This document shows, one piece after another, positions 25,147-33,324 of a stretch of DNA of 46,628 bases (its first letter is position 1; every line of letters starts with the position of its first letter). The stretch covers positions 1 to 46,628 of the forward strand of contig NZ_JACZKG010000033.1 of NCBI RefSeq assembly GCF_014860165.1, in the 5' to 3' direction. This DNA is from Devosia sp. (GTDB lineage: Bacteria; Pseudomonadota; Alphaproteobacteria; Rhizobiales; Devosiaceae). The notes below the pieces were generated by a model. That model saw only the letters and a program-made list of their open reading frames with translations, was not told where the DNA came from and made no database searches. The position numbers were made by a program, and so were the translations under genes.

Positions 25147-27321
25147 CTAAAGCGCGCCAACGGACCAGAAAAGCGTCTCGCCCGAGGAATCGTCCACGCC
25201 GTCATTGTCGGTGATGACAAAGCCGATGCCCGCGGCGTCGATCGCCAGGCTCTCGACCTTGTCGACCGCATATCCATTGCCGGCCTGGAGATCGGGAACC
25301 AGGTCCCGCACCAGTTCCTTGCTGACATCAGGCAATTCGCCCCCCAGTTCGGCCGGCACGAGGTCGCTGACCGGCACGCGATAGATTGCCTTGAGCGCGG
25401 CCTTGCCGGCGATCTGGTTGTCGCGCTCGATCAGATAGACATGGTCGCCATGGGCGGTGATTTCGCTGAGGCCCACCCAGCCGCCTTCCGGCGCCGCCTC
25501 GAGCTGGTAGCGTACCGCGCCCCATTCCCCTGAAGCCGGCTTGTAGGAAACCAGCTTCACGAAGCCCTTTTCGTCGTCCTTCCACTCGCGCTGGATGGCG
25601 ATCCACAACGTCATCTCGTCGCCGGCGCCGATGGCCGTGATGCCTTCGGTGCCAGAGCGCGTCTCGGCGGCCAGCAGGGCTGCCGGGAACGCGACCTCTT
25701 CCTCGATCTCGCCATCCGCATTGACGTGGAACAGCGCATGCGGCGTCAGCTCGGAAGTGTCGCCTTCCGAACCGAGCCAGAAGCCGCCCGCGCCATCGAG
25801 CGTGATGCCCTCGAGGTCGAGCTTCTGCGCCGCCACGCCACCGCGGGTGATGATGGTCTTCTTGACGATGCGAGCTGGCATGGCCGTGGCGTCGATCTCG
25901 TAGATCGCCGGAGCACCCGACAAGGCGCTGTCGCTGACGGCGTAGAGAATGCCCGGCTTTTCGGCATCGGCGACGGCGCCCGAAATGGCGGCCCAGCCGA
26001 TCGGATGCCCGTCCGCGCCCATCTCCGAAACCAGCTGCGGATAGGCCGCTGCGCCTTCGCCCAGTTCATAGAGCATGACATGCGAGCCGACGCCGCCGTC
26101 CTCACGCAGGTCGACCTCGTTGGCTGTCGCCAGCAGGTTGCGTTCCGGAATGGCAATCAGGCCCTCCGGCGAAATGCCCGAGGGAACCGACTGCACGTAT
26201 TCGGGCTCGGCCCCGGTATCCTTGTAGATGGCGATCAGCGACGAACGCTCTTCAGCAACGAAGATATACCGGCTGTCGCCAAACGCGGCGACTTCGAGCC
26301 CTTCCGGCTCGACGCCCTTCTTGTTGCGGAAATCGGGATAGTGCCCGAACAGTGCCGCCTGCACGTCGAGCGCATTGCCCGAATCGAACAGCACCGTGCC
26401 GTCACGCCCGAAAATGGTGAAGCCGCGCGACCCGCCATCGAGATCACCCTCGTTGGCGACGACGAGGCGGTCATTGTCCAGCCACTTCACCGCATCGGGC
26501 TCGCGCGGCACGTCCGTAAGCGCGCCCGAGAAGTCGATGATGCCGTCCTTCTTGGTGTCGACACCCTCGACCCCGGTGGTGCCCGCCGAGAAGCCGCCCG
26601 TCACCGTGCCGGCCTTGGCATCGACGATGGCGACCCAGTTGTTTTCCTGCAGCGTCACCGCGACTTCGTCCGCATCGTTGAACGATACGAATTCGACCTC
26701 GGCATCGTCAGGAGCAACCTCCGAAAGCCCGGTCAGTTCGACCCGCTTGATGCCGGCCTCGGTCACCGCGCCATCGGTCAGCGTCACCAGCGTCAGCCAG
26801 CCGGACGGCGCCTGCGGGATGGCGCCGTCATTGACGTCCTCGTCGCGCTCGTTCTCGATCGCGATGGCGAGGATGGTGTTGTCCTTGTTGTGGGCGATCG
26901 AATCCGGCTGGCCGCCGAGTTCGAATTCGCCATCGACGGCCTTGGTCGCGATATCGACAACCACCAGCTTGCCGGATGGCGCGACAAAGCTCTCGGAGGT
27001 ATTGACGGCCACAAAGGCCTTGCCCCCGATGACAGTCACCGAAGTGGGCTCGCCGCCCATATCCATGAAGCCGCCCTGCTTGGGTGCCTTGGCGTCGGTG
27101 ATATCGACAAAGCCGATGCCGCCGGCCGGGCTGTCCGAATAGATCAGCGTCATGCCGTCATCGGTCGCGGTAATGATCTCGGACGAGGAGGCTTCCGCCT
27201 CGGGATTGTTCAATTCGACCGGGAAGCTGGCAATACGATTGAAGTGTTCGGCCGCGGCGACGGATGCGGTACCCGCCAGCAGCGTCGCGGTCAGCGCGAG
27301 CAAGGATTTCGATGAAAGCAT
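25147..27321 (-). CDS. Exported phytase/esterase-like beta-propeller protein
   Basis: A 724-residue exported protein. The signal peptide is MLSSKSLLALTATLLAGTAS followed by VAAA. The first two-thirds is a repeated beta-propeller-like region of the 'choice-of-anchor I' alkaline-phosphatase-associated type (GGEPTSVTVIGGKAFVAVNT, then DDAEVEFVSFNDADEVAVTL and EPEGLEVAAFGDSRYIFVAE). The last third matches the phytase-like esterase domain (KLDLEGITLDGAGGFWLGSE, GTEGITAIG). A three-repeat Pho box lies 54 bases upstream, which suggests PhoB-dependent expression under phosphate limitation. Its role may be phosphate scavenging, but catalytic residues cannot be assigned from sequence alone. Confidence 0.85.
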   Translation of the reverse strand: MLSSKSLLALTATLLAGTASVAAAEHFNRIASFPVELNNPEAEASSSEIITATDDGMTLIYSDSPAGGIGFVDITDAKAPKQGGFMDMGGEPTSVTVIGGKAFVAVNTSESFVAPSGKLVVVDIATKAVDGEFELGGQPDSIAHNKDNTILAIAIENERDEDVNDGAIPQAPSGWLTLVTLTDGAVTEAGIKRVELTGLSEVAPDDAEVEFVSFNDADEVAVTLQENNWVAIVDAKAGTVTGGFSAGTTGVEGVDTKKDGIIDFSGALTDVPREPDAVKWLDNDRLVVANEGDLDGGSRGFTIFGRDGTVLFDSGNALDVQAALFGHYPDFRNKKGVEPEGLEVAAFGDSRYIFVAEERSSLIAIYKDTGAEPEYVQSVPSGISPEGLIAIPERNLLATANEVDLREDGGVGSHVMLYELGEGAAAYPQLVSEMGADGHPIGWAAISGAVADAEKPGILYAVSDSALSGAPAIYEIDATAMPARIVKKTIITRGGVAAQKLDLEGITLDGAGGFWLGSEGDTSELTPHALFHVNADGEIEEEVAFPAALLAAETRSGTEGITAIGAGDEMTLWIAIQREWKDDEKGFVKLVSYKPASGEWGAVRYQLEAAPEGGWVGLSEITAHGDHVYLIERDNQIAGKAALKAIYRVPVSDLVPAELGGELPDVSKELVRDLVPDLQAGNGYAVDKVESLAIDAAGIGFVITDNDGVDDSSGETLFWSVGAL

Positions 27322-27361
27322 GAGGGAGCCCCTGTTGTAGCCCGCTCCGCTTAGGGCGGCC

Positions 27362-27403
27362 ACAATACAGTCCGATGACGCCGATATGACACCCCCGTGA
27401 CAG
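27362..27403 (-). promoter_or_regulatory. Pho box (three 11-bp-spaced repeats) and -10
   Basis: On the minus strand CTGTCAC (27403-27397), GTGTCAT (27392-27386) and GCGTCAT (27381-27375) are separated by four bases each, giving the 11-base period of PhoB sites. A possible -10, TATTGT (27367-27362), follows after seven bases, so the Pho box replaces the -35. The downstream gene encodes a phytase-like exported protein. Confidence 0.78.
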
Positions 27404-27523
27404 CCCGCCGTTCTATACACCGGCCCTGCCAATCCCTATATTGCCGACGAGAACAAAATAAGATTCGTCAATCCCCGCGCAGCGTCTGCCGCTCCCGGCA
27501 CGCAGCGATGGAAAGGCCCATGA

Positions 27524-29866
27524 ATGCCTGGCAAAGCCACCAATATCGACCGCCCCTCCGCCGGAGCGATCACCAGCCAGTTTGGCCGCAGCCAGCAGGC
27601 GCCTGACTATCTCAAGGGCCTCAACGAGGAACAGCGCGAAGCCGTGCTCACCACGGAGGGCCCGCTGCTGGTCCTGGCCGGTGCCGGCACTGGCAAGACG
27701 CGGGTGCTGACGACGCGTATTGCTCACATCATCAATTCGAAACTGGCCTGGCCGTCCGAGATTCTTGCGGTGACCTTCACCAACAAGGCCGCTCGCGAAA
27801 TGAAGGAGCGTATCGAACGATCCGTTCCGCGCCTCGAAGCCATGCCATGGATGGGCACCTTCCACTCCATCGGCGCGCGCATCCTGCGCCGCCATGCCGA
27901 ACTGGTGGACCTGAAATCCGATTTCACCATTCTCGATACCGACGATCAAATCCGCCTGATCAAGCAATTGCTTGATGCCGAAAACATCGACGAGAAGCGC
28001 TGGCCGGCCCGTCAATTCGCCGGGATGATGGACACCTGGAAAAACCGGGGCCTCTTGCCCAAGGATGTTTCCCCGGCCGATAGCGGTTCCTACGCCAACG
28101 GTCGCGGCGCCAAGCTCTACGCCGATTACCAGGCCCGCCTGAAGGTGCTCAACGCCGCCGATTTCGGCGACCTCCTGCTCGAGAACATCCGCCTGTTCCG
28201 CGAATATCCGGAAGTGCTGACCGAGTACCACCGGAAGTTCAAATACATGCTGGTCGACGAATACCAGGACAGCAACGTCGCCCAGTATCTGTGGCTCCGC
28301 CTGCTCGCACAGGGCAAGCCGGCGAGCGAAGCCAATATCTGCGTCGTCGGCGACGACGACCAATCCATCTATGGCTGGCGCGGCGCCGAGGTCGACAACA
28401 TCCTGCGCTTCGAGAAGGACTTTCCCGGCGCCAAGGTCATCAAGCTTGAGCGCAACTATCGCTCCACGGGCAACATCCTCAAGGCGGCCTCCGCCGTCAT
28501 CGCCTTCAATGAGGATCGCCTGGGCAAGACGCTGCACAACGATTCAGTCGCACCCGGCGAACTGCTTTCGGTCACCTCGCTGTGGGACAGCGAGGAGGAA
28601 GCCCGCACCGTCGGCGACGAGATCGAGCAGTATCAGCGCCAGGGCGAAGCCCTCAATTCGATGGCCATCCTTGTCCGCGCCTCGCATCAGATGCGCTCCT
28701 TCGAAGAACGCTTCATCACGCTGGGCCTGAACTACCGCGTCATCGGCGGCCCGCGCTTTTACGAACGCAAGGAAATCCGCGACGCCATCGCCTATCTGCG
28801 CGTCGTCTCCAACCCGTCCGACGGCCTGAGCTTCGAGCGCATTGTCAACACGCCCAAGCGCGGCCTGGGCGACAGCACCATCCAGATCCTTCACAACACG
28901 TCCCGATCGGCCAGCGTCTCGCTGCTCGCGGCCACCCGCATGCTGCTCGAAACCGAAGACCTCAAACCCAAGCAACGCACCACCTTGCGCGAACTGGTTG
29001 GTCAGTTCGATCATTGGTCATCGCTCCTGCAGTCGATGCCGCATTATCAGTTGGCCGAACAGATCCTCGACGAGAGCGGCTACACCGCCATGTGGCAGGC
29101 CGACAAATCGCCCGACTCCCCCGGACGCCTCGAAAACCTCAAGGAACTCGTCCGCTCCATGGAAGAGTTCGAGACCCTGGGCGGCTTCCTCGAACACATT
29201 TCCCTCGTCATGGACCGCGACACGGCCGAAGCCGAAGACGCCGTCTCCATCATGACGCTGCATTCGGCCAAGGGCCTCGAATTCGACACCGTCTTCCTGC
29301 CCGGCTGGGAAGAAGGCCTGTTCCCCAGCCAGCGCACCATGGACGAGTCTGGCCGCGCCGGCCTCGAGGAAGAGCGCCGCCTCGCCTATGTCGGCATCAC
29401 CCGTGCCCGCAAGCGCGCCCGCCTCTCGGTGGCGCAGAACCGCCGCATCAACGGCCTCTGGCAATCGGCCATCCCGTCCCGCTTCCTCGACGAACTGCCC
29501 GCCGATGCCGTCGAGGTCAAGGATACCGGCTCGTCCTATGGCGGCTACGGCTATGGCGGCGGCGCCACGTCCCGCTTCAACATGGCCGACCCGTTCGAAA
29601 GCGTCTACGAAACCCCCGGCTGGCAACGCGCCCGCGCCCAGCAATCGAGCCGCAAAAGCGCGGGCCCCCTGACCATCGACGGCGACCTCGTCGCCCGCTC
29701 CGTCGACCTTGGCAACGACCGCTCCGCCTTCGGCCTGGGCGAGCGCGTCTTCCACCTAAAATTCGGCTACGGCGCCATTGCCGATATCGAAGGCAATAAA
29801 CTGACCATCGATTTCGAAAAAGCCGGCCGCAAGAAGGTGCTGGAGAGCTTCATCAAGAAGGGCTGA
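27524..29866 (+). CDS. UvrD/PcrA-type DNA helicase
   Basis: A 780-residue superfamily 1A 3'-5' helicase for nucleotide-excision and mismatch repair and for removing proteins from DNA. It contains the Q motif (LNEEQREAV), Walker A AGAGTGKT (52-59), motif Ia (TFTNKAAREMKERI), Walker B (VDEYQDSN, about 243-250), GDDDQSIYGWRGA and LERNYRST. The C-terminal motifs are VSIMTLHSAKGLEFDTVFLP, then EEERRLAYVGITRARKRARL. After a Gly/Tyr-rich linker the final 45 residues form the Tudor-like domain (ERVFHLKFGYGAIADIEGNK) by which PcrA/UvrD binds RNA polymerase. The ATG at 27524 has GAAAGG upstream. Its end overlaps the convergent decarboxylase-like gene by 14 bases. Confidence 0.96.
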   Translation: MPGKATNIDRPSAGAITSQFGRSQQAPDYLKGLNEEQREAVLTTEGPLLVLAGAGTGKTRVLTTRIAHIINSKLAWPSEILAVTFTNKAAREMKERIERSVPRLEAMPWMGTFHSIGARILRRHAELVDLKSDFTILDTDDQIRLIKQLLDAENIDEKRWPARQFAGMMDTWKNRGLLPKDVSPADSGSYANGRGAKLYADYQARLKVLNAADFGDLLLENIRLFREYPEVLTEYHRKFKYMLVDEYQDSNVAQYLWLRLLAQGKPASEANICVVGDDDQSIYGWRGAEVDNILRFEKDFPGAKVIKLERNYRSTGNILKAASAVIAFNEDRLGKTLHNDSVAPGELLSVTSLWDSEEEARTVGDEIEQYQRQGEALNSMAILVRASHQMRSFEERFITLGLNYRVIGGPRFYERKEIRDAIAYLRVVSNPSDGLSFERIVNTPKRGLGDSTIQILHNTSRSASVSLLAATRMLLETEDLKPKQRTTLRELVGQFDHWSSLLQSMPHYQLAEQILDESGYTAMWQADKSPDSPGRLENLKELVRSMEEFETLGGFLEHISLVMDRDTAEAEDAVSIMTLHSAKGLEFDTVFLPGWEEGLFPSQRTMDESGRAGLEEERRLAYVGITRARKRARLSVAQNRRINGLWQSAIPSRFLDELPADAVEVKDTGSSYGGYGYGGGATSRFNMADPFESVYETPGWQRARAQQSSRKSAGPLTIDGDLVARSVDLGNDRSAFGLGERVFHLKFGYGAIADIEGNKLTIDFEKAGRKKVLESFIKKG

Positions 29867-30263
29867 TGTCCTCCGCCATGTCCTCCCGCTCCGCGAACAC
29901 CTCTTTGGCCGCCAGCAGGCCGTTCAGCGCTGCCGGAAAGCCGGCATAGACTGCCATCTGCATGATCGTCTCGACGATCTCGTCCCCGCTCAACCCCACA
30001 TTCAGCCCGGCATGGATGTGGACCTTCAGTTGGGGACGAGCGTTCCCCATCGCCGTGAGGGCGGCAATGGTGGCGACCTCGCGCGACCGCAGGTCAAGTC
30101 CGGGCCGTGAATAGATGTCGCCGAACGGAAATTCGATCACATAGCGCGCAAAGTCGGGCGCGATATCGGCCAGCGAGTCGATCACTTTCTGTCCGGCCTC
30201 GCCGTCGATTTGCGCCAGAGCCTTGGCGCCGCGATCGTAGCGGCTTTCGGTGTGCTGGGTCAT
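29853..30263 (-). CDS. Carboxymuconolactone decarboxylase family protein
   Basis: A 136-residue all-helical protein of the CMD family, which includes gamma-carboxymuconolactone decarboxylase and AhpD. The start has YDRGAKALAQIDGEAG, followed by SRPGLDLRSREVATIAALTA, a PQLKVHIHAGLNVGLS segment and the C-terminal EIVETIMQMAVYAGFPAALN. No C-x-x-C pair is present, so it is not a peroxidase-type AhpD. The start overlaps the MerR gene stop (ATGA), and this pairing suggests control by that regulator. The substrate is unknown. Confidence 0.9.
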   Translation of the reverse strand: MTQHTESRYDRGAKALAQIDGEAGQKVIDSLADIAPDFARYVIEFPFGDIYSRPGLDLRSREVATIAALTAMGNARPQLKVHIHAGLNVGLSGDEIVETIMQMAVYAGFPAALNGLLAAKEVFAEREDMAEDISPS

Positions 30264-30628
30264 TGCTGTGCCTTTATGGTCGGATGTTCGCCATAGCCGG
30301 CGATTTTGGCATCAAGCACGTCAAGGCATTCCATGAGTTCGGCGACACGGGCCCGCACCGCCTTGCGATGCATCATCAGCAGAGCCTGTCGCTCTGCTTC
30401 GCTGTCCACTCCACGCTCACGCAGCTCCGCGTAGCGCAGCATTTCGCTGATCGGCATGCCGGTGGTTTTCAACCGACCAAGGAACTCGATCCACGCCAAT
30501 GTCTGGGGCGCATATGATCGGTGCCCGGAGCCATTGCGCGACGCGACGGGCATCAGCCCGATGCGTTCGTAGTAGCGGATAGTATGGACCGACAGACCGG
30601 AAACAGCAGCGAGTTCGCCGATTCTCAT
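30260..30628 (-). CDS. MerR-family transcriptional regulator
   Basis: A 122-residue regulator with an N-terminal winged helix-turn-helix (MRIGELAAVSGLSVHTIRYY, then E-R-I-G-L-M) and a C-terminal dimerisation helix with no metal-binding cysteines. It resembles the AdhR/NmlR-like group that responds to electrophiles or redox signals. It heads a two-gene operon with the carboxymuconolactone decarboxylase-like gene. A MerR-type operator lies in the spacer of its own promoter (30655-30685), so autoregulation and control of the partner are likely. Confidence 0.9.
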   Translation of the reverse strand: MRIGELAAVSGLSVHTIRYYERIGLMPVASRNGSGHRSYAPQTLAWIEFLGRLKTTGMPISEMLRYAELRERGVDSEAERQALLMMHRKAVRARVAELMECLDVLDAKIAGYGEHPTIKAQQ

Positions 30629-30654
30629 GAGTTACCCTTGTTCTCGACCTGCAC

Positions 30655-30685
30655 TCGCTACAACTTTGAGTGCGCTCTAAGTCAA
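30655..30685 (-). promoter_or_regulatory. MerR-type promoter with operator between -35 and -10
   Basis: On the minus strand TTGACT (30685-30680) is followed by 19 bases before TAGCGA (30660-30655), a weak -10. The long spacer holds the imperfect palindrome 30666-30680 (plus strand TTGAGTGCGCTCTAA). An over-long 19-base spacer containing a dyad is the hallmark of MerR-regulated promoters. Confidence 0.65.
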
Positions 30686-30705
30686 GAGCGCAAATGCCCA
30701 GGCGT

Positions 30706-30756
30706 TCAACTAACGAAACGCCTCCCGATCTCCGCCACATATGCTCGCGTCAACCG
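30706..30756 (-). pseudogene. Remnant of a duplicated gene tail
   Basis: On the minus strand this stretch encodes QRLTRAYVAEIGRRFVS and a stop. That closely matches the last residues of the intact neighbour at 30797-31264 ([16 protein letters not shown] and a stop). The DNA of the two tails is also alike. Between them lies a perfect palindrome (30765-30791). It looks like the 3' end of a second, diverged copy whose main body has been lost. Confidence 0.7.
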
Positions 30757-30764
30757 CTGTATCG

Positions 30765-30791
30765 TTCCCTCTCCCCTGAGGGGAGAGGGAA
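30765..30791. repeat. Perfect palindrome with 12-base arms
   Basis: TTCCCTCTCCCC (30765-30776) and GGGGAGAGGGAA (30780-30791) flank a three-base loop TGA. No T-run follows on either side. It resembles the palindrome at 35156-35181 and sits between an intact gene and the remnant of its duplicated tail. Confidence 0.85.
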
Positions 30792-30796
30792 GCAAG

Positions 30797-31264
30797 TCAC
30801 GGAAACCGCTTCCCGATCTGCTCGACATACGCCCGCGCCAGCCGCCCGAACGTCTCCGCATCCAGCGCAATCGTCTCCCCCACCGCGATCCCCGCCACGG
30901 CCTTTTCCGCCTTGTACTTGATCGTCTTGTTCTCCCGCAGCACGCCATCATGCTCCATGATGGCATCGGTGAGCATCCGCACCTCGTTGAGCGGATTGCC
31001 GTCCTTGCCCTCGGCGCCGCGCATGCGGTGCATGAAGTGGTGGTCGAGGGCCAGCAGCATGGAATTGAAATAGCCCGGCGCGAAGGCGGCAAGGGCAGCC
31101 TCGGCCTTGGCATTGCCCCTCACGGCGGCAGCGAGCGCGGCATAGCTGGCGAGCTGTTCGTCGATCCTTGAGGCGGTGAGCTGAACATAGACTTCGGGGT
31201 AACTGGTCACTGCGAGCATGGCGAGCATCCTGATCTGCGGCCGGACCATCCGGCGCTCTTCCAT
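30797..31264 (-). CDS. Conserved hypothetical protein
   Basis: A 155-residue cytosolic protein with no signal peptide or membrane helix. The most conserved-looking part is [20 protein letters not shown] followed by LNEVRML, then [22 protein letters not shown] and [15 protein letters not shown] recall similar patterns in actinobacterial proteins of unknown function, but cannot name a family. The two adjacent His in DHHFMHR may bind metal, which is speculation. It may start at Met1 (31264) or Met6. Its tail sequence is repeated beyond its stop as a remnant at 30706-30756. Confidence 0.8.
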   Translation of the reverse strand: MEERRMVRPQIRMLAMLAVTSYPEVYVQLTASRIDEQLASYAALAAAVRGNAKAEAALAAFAPGYFNSMLLALDHHFMHRMRGAEGKDGNPLNEVRMLTDAIMEHDGVLRENKTIKYKAEKAVAGIAVGETIALDAETFGRLARAYVEQIGKRFP

Positions 31265-31372
31265 GTCGCCGAGATTGCGCAGGCTTCGACAATTTGGCCA
31301 AAGATTTTTCGCCGCCCTTTCGCGCGACCCCTGCCCGGCCTATCTCTTGGCCAGTGCAGAGGAGACGCCGGC

Positions 31373-31690
31373 ATGATCATTTCCACCACGCCCACCCTTG
31401 AGGGTCGCCCGGTTCGCGAATATCTCGGCATCGTCACCGGCGAGGTGATCGTCGGCGCCAACATCTTCAAGGACCTGTTCGCCGGCATCCGCGACATCGT
31501 CGGTGGCCGTGCCGGCGCCTATGAAGGCGCCCTGCGCGATGCCCGCCGCCAGGCTCACGAAGAACTGCGCTACGAAGCCGAGCGCATGGGCGCCGACGCG
31601 GTCGTCGGCGTCGACCTCGATTATGAAGTCGTCGGCCAGGGCGGATCCATGCTGATGGTCTCAATCTCCGGTACAGCGGTGAAGCTCTAG
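31373..31690 (+). CDS. UPF0145 (YbjQ-like) family protein
   Basis: A 105-residue cytosolic protein of the YbjQ family, close to the usual 103-107 residues. It contains [20 protein letters not shown], the conserved [33 protein letters not shown] and a C-terminal [14 protein letters not shown]. The family has a homo-pentameric fold and has been called heavy-metal-binding, but no function is established. It is divergent from the conserved hypothetical gene. Confidence 0.93.
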   Translation: MIISTTPTLEGRPVREYLGIVTGEVIVGANIFKDLFAGIRDIVGGRAGAYEGALRDARRQAHEELRYEAERMGADAVVGVDLDYEVVGQGGSMLMVSISGTAVKL

Positions 31691-31705
31691 AGTCTTGGGC
31701 GGATA

Positions 31706-31779
31706 CCCCACCTAACTGGCGCGATCGTGTCCCAACCACGGTGCGGATTCCTCCCCCTTCAGGGGGAGGTTAGGTGGGG
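31706..31779. repeat. Nested inverted repeat (cruciform-like)
   Basis: Outer arms CCCCACCTAA (31706-31715) and TTAGGTGGGG (31770-31779) enclose an inner perfect hairpin, CCTCCCCC (31750-31757) and GGGGGAGG (31762-31769). It lies between ybjQ-like and prmA genes and lacks a T-run, so it looks like a dispersed palindromic element rather than a terminator. Confidence 0.85.
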
Positions 31780-31847
31780 GCGCGGATAAGTCCGATTGAC
31801 CTGCGCCCGCACTTGTCGCAACTAGGCGCGGAACAAGGATTTCTGCC

Positions 31848-32717
31848 ATGGCCGTCGATCAGCTCTCTGCCCCGCTCACCAAGGAACAGGCCTATGCGCT
31901 GGTCGATGCCGTGATGGAACGGGATGATCTGGCACTGACCGCCTCGGCCCATGAAAACGAGGAAACCGGCGAGTGGTTCTTCGAGGCCACCTGCGACAGC
32001 CCGCCCGATGTTGATTCGTTTGTTGAACTGGCGCGGCAAACCCTTGGCGGCACAGTGGAATTCTCTGTCGCCCCGATCGATCCTGAGATCAATTGGGTCG
32101 CCAGGTCGCTGGAAGGCCTCGCCCCCGTCATCGCCGGCGGCTTCTATGTCTATGGCAGCCACGAAACCGGGCCCGTCCCCGGCGGCCTGACCCCGATGAA
32201 GATCGATGCCGCCCAGGCCTTTGGCACCGGACACCACGAAACAACCACCGGGTGCCTCGAAGCCATCGACAAGGTGCTCAAGCGCAAGAAGCCGCGCTAC
32301 ATGATCGATGTCGGCACCGGTACCGGCGTCCTCGCCATCGCCCTTGCCAAGCGCACCCGTACCACCGTCATCGCCAGCGACATCGACCCCATCTCGGTAG
32401 CGACCACGATCGAGAACGCCGCCCAGAACGGCGTCGGCAAGCACATCATCGCGCTTGAGGCAACGGGGGTGAACCACCCCACCATCATGCAGAACTCACC
32501 CTACGACCTTGTTGTCGCCAACATACTGGCCGGCCCGCTGATGGCGCTGGCGCCCTCCATCGGCCGCATTGCCGGCAAGGGCGCGACCGTGATCCTGTCG
32601 GGAATTCTGCAGCATCAGGCGCGTGGCGTCATCAACGCCTATGCCCGCCAGGGCATGGTGCTCAGCCAGAAATTGCAGCGCAAGGACTGGACCACGCTGA
32701 TTCTCGAGATGCCCTGA
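31848..32717 (+). CDS. prmA: Ribosomal protein L11 methyltransferase
   Basis: A 289-residue SAM-dependent enzyme that trimethylates several positions of ribosomal protein L11. The N-terminal domain (about 1-110) recognises L11. The C-terminal Rossmann domain has GTGHHETTTGCLEAIDKVLK, motif I MIDVGTGTGVLAIALAKR, IASDIDPISVATTIENAAQN and the VVANILAGPLMALAP motif. The gene appears to stand alone; a hairpin at 32768-32791 is downstream. Confidence 0.95.
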   Translation: MAVDQLSAPLTKEQAYALVDAVMERDDLALTASAHENEETGEWFFEATCDSPPDVDSFVELARQTLGGTVEFSVAPIDPEINWVARSLEGLAPVIAGGFYVYGSHETGPVPGGLTPMKIDAAQAFGTGHHETTTGCLEAIDKVLKRKKPRYMIDVGTGTGVLAIALAKRTRTTVIASDIDPISVATTIENAAQNGVGKHIIALEATGVNHPTIMQNSPYDLVVANILAGPLMALAPSIGRIAGKGATVILSGILQHQARGVINAYARQGMVLSQKLQRKDWTTLILEMP

Positions 32718-32762
32718 GGCTATCCGCAAGAAATCTCCCAGCATGCTTGCGGCATATGCAAA

Positions 32763-32791
32763 GCAAAATCCCCGAAGCATGCTCCGGGGAT
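32763..32791 (-). terminator. Terminator of the small-protein pair
   Basis: On the minus strand ATCCCCG (32791-32785) pairs with CGGGGAT (32774-32768), followed by TTTTGCTTTG. It lies about 30 bases after the stop of the 43-residue protein. On the plus strand the same hairpin might help end prmA. Confidence 0.75.
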
Positions 32792-32822
32792 CGACAGATC
32801 GTCAGCAGTAAACTGCAGCGCC

Positions 32823-32954
32823 TTACGGACGCTTGGTGAATGCGCCGATCAGCTGGTGCTGCATGCGATAGCTGACCTGGCGGCTCGATTCACGACCACG
32901 GGCGTCGATGACGGATCCCAGGGCCTTGCGGAAATCGTTCTTGCTCTCAGTCAT
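32823..32954 (-). CDS. Small basic protein (43 residues)
   Basis: An open frame MTESKNDFRKALGSVIDARG... ending TKRP and TAA. GGAGAG lies at the right distance before the ATG, and a terminator follows, so it is very likely a real gene. The product is basic and mostly helical-looking, with no signal or membrane segment. It resembles the 44-residue protein encoded 121 bases upstream: K-N near residue 5, a G-R-E centre and a final T-K-R. No known family is recognised. Confidence 0.75.
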   Translation of the reverse strand: MTESKNDFRKALGSVIDARGRESSRQVSYRMQHQLIGAFTKRP

Positions 32955-33075
32955 TTAACTCTCCATGCACGTGTGACGAAGGTCTGTTGCCATCGTCACG
33001 ATCTATTTAGGCTTCGGCGCAGGGTTTGGTTAGGCCTTTGCGGTCACACCAGCCCTGCAACAGCCGCAAGCCCCG

Positions 33076-33210
33076 TTACCGCTTCGTTAATTTGCCGTTC
33101 AGCTTGCCGTAGTCGCGCTCATAGCGCTCGACATAGGCCCGTGCCTGGCGTTCACGGCCGGCGACCAGCGCGTCAAAGGCCCGCGCGAGGAAATTCTTGT
33201 CCTGTCCCAT
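33076..33210 (-). CDS. Small basic protein (44 residues)
   Basis: An open frame MGQDKNFLARAFDALVAGRE... ending LTKR and TAA, preceded by GGAGAG six bases before the ATG. Charged and helical-looking, with many Arg and Lys and several Tyr. It may be a diverged paralogue of the 43-residue protein at 32823-32954. The same strand and shared downstream terminator suggest one transcript. The function is unknown. The ATG at 33210 is preferred over longer in-frame extensions, which lie opposite pepP and do not look like protein. Confidence 0.75.
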   Translation of the reverse strand: MGQDKNFLARAFDALVAGRERQARAYVERYERDYGKLNGKLTKR

Positions 33211-33324
33211 CTTCGCTCTCCTTGCTTGTGTCACTAAGGTAAGCCCTGCCCGGCGATTTGCTATGGGCCGATCCGACACCCCAGCCATGACCGGGACGCA
33301 AGCCGGCACCGAGGACCGCAAGCC

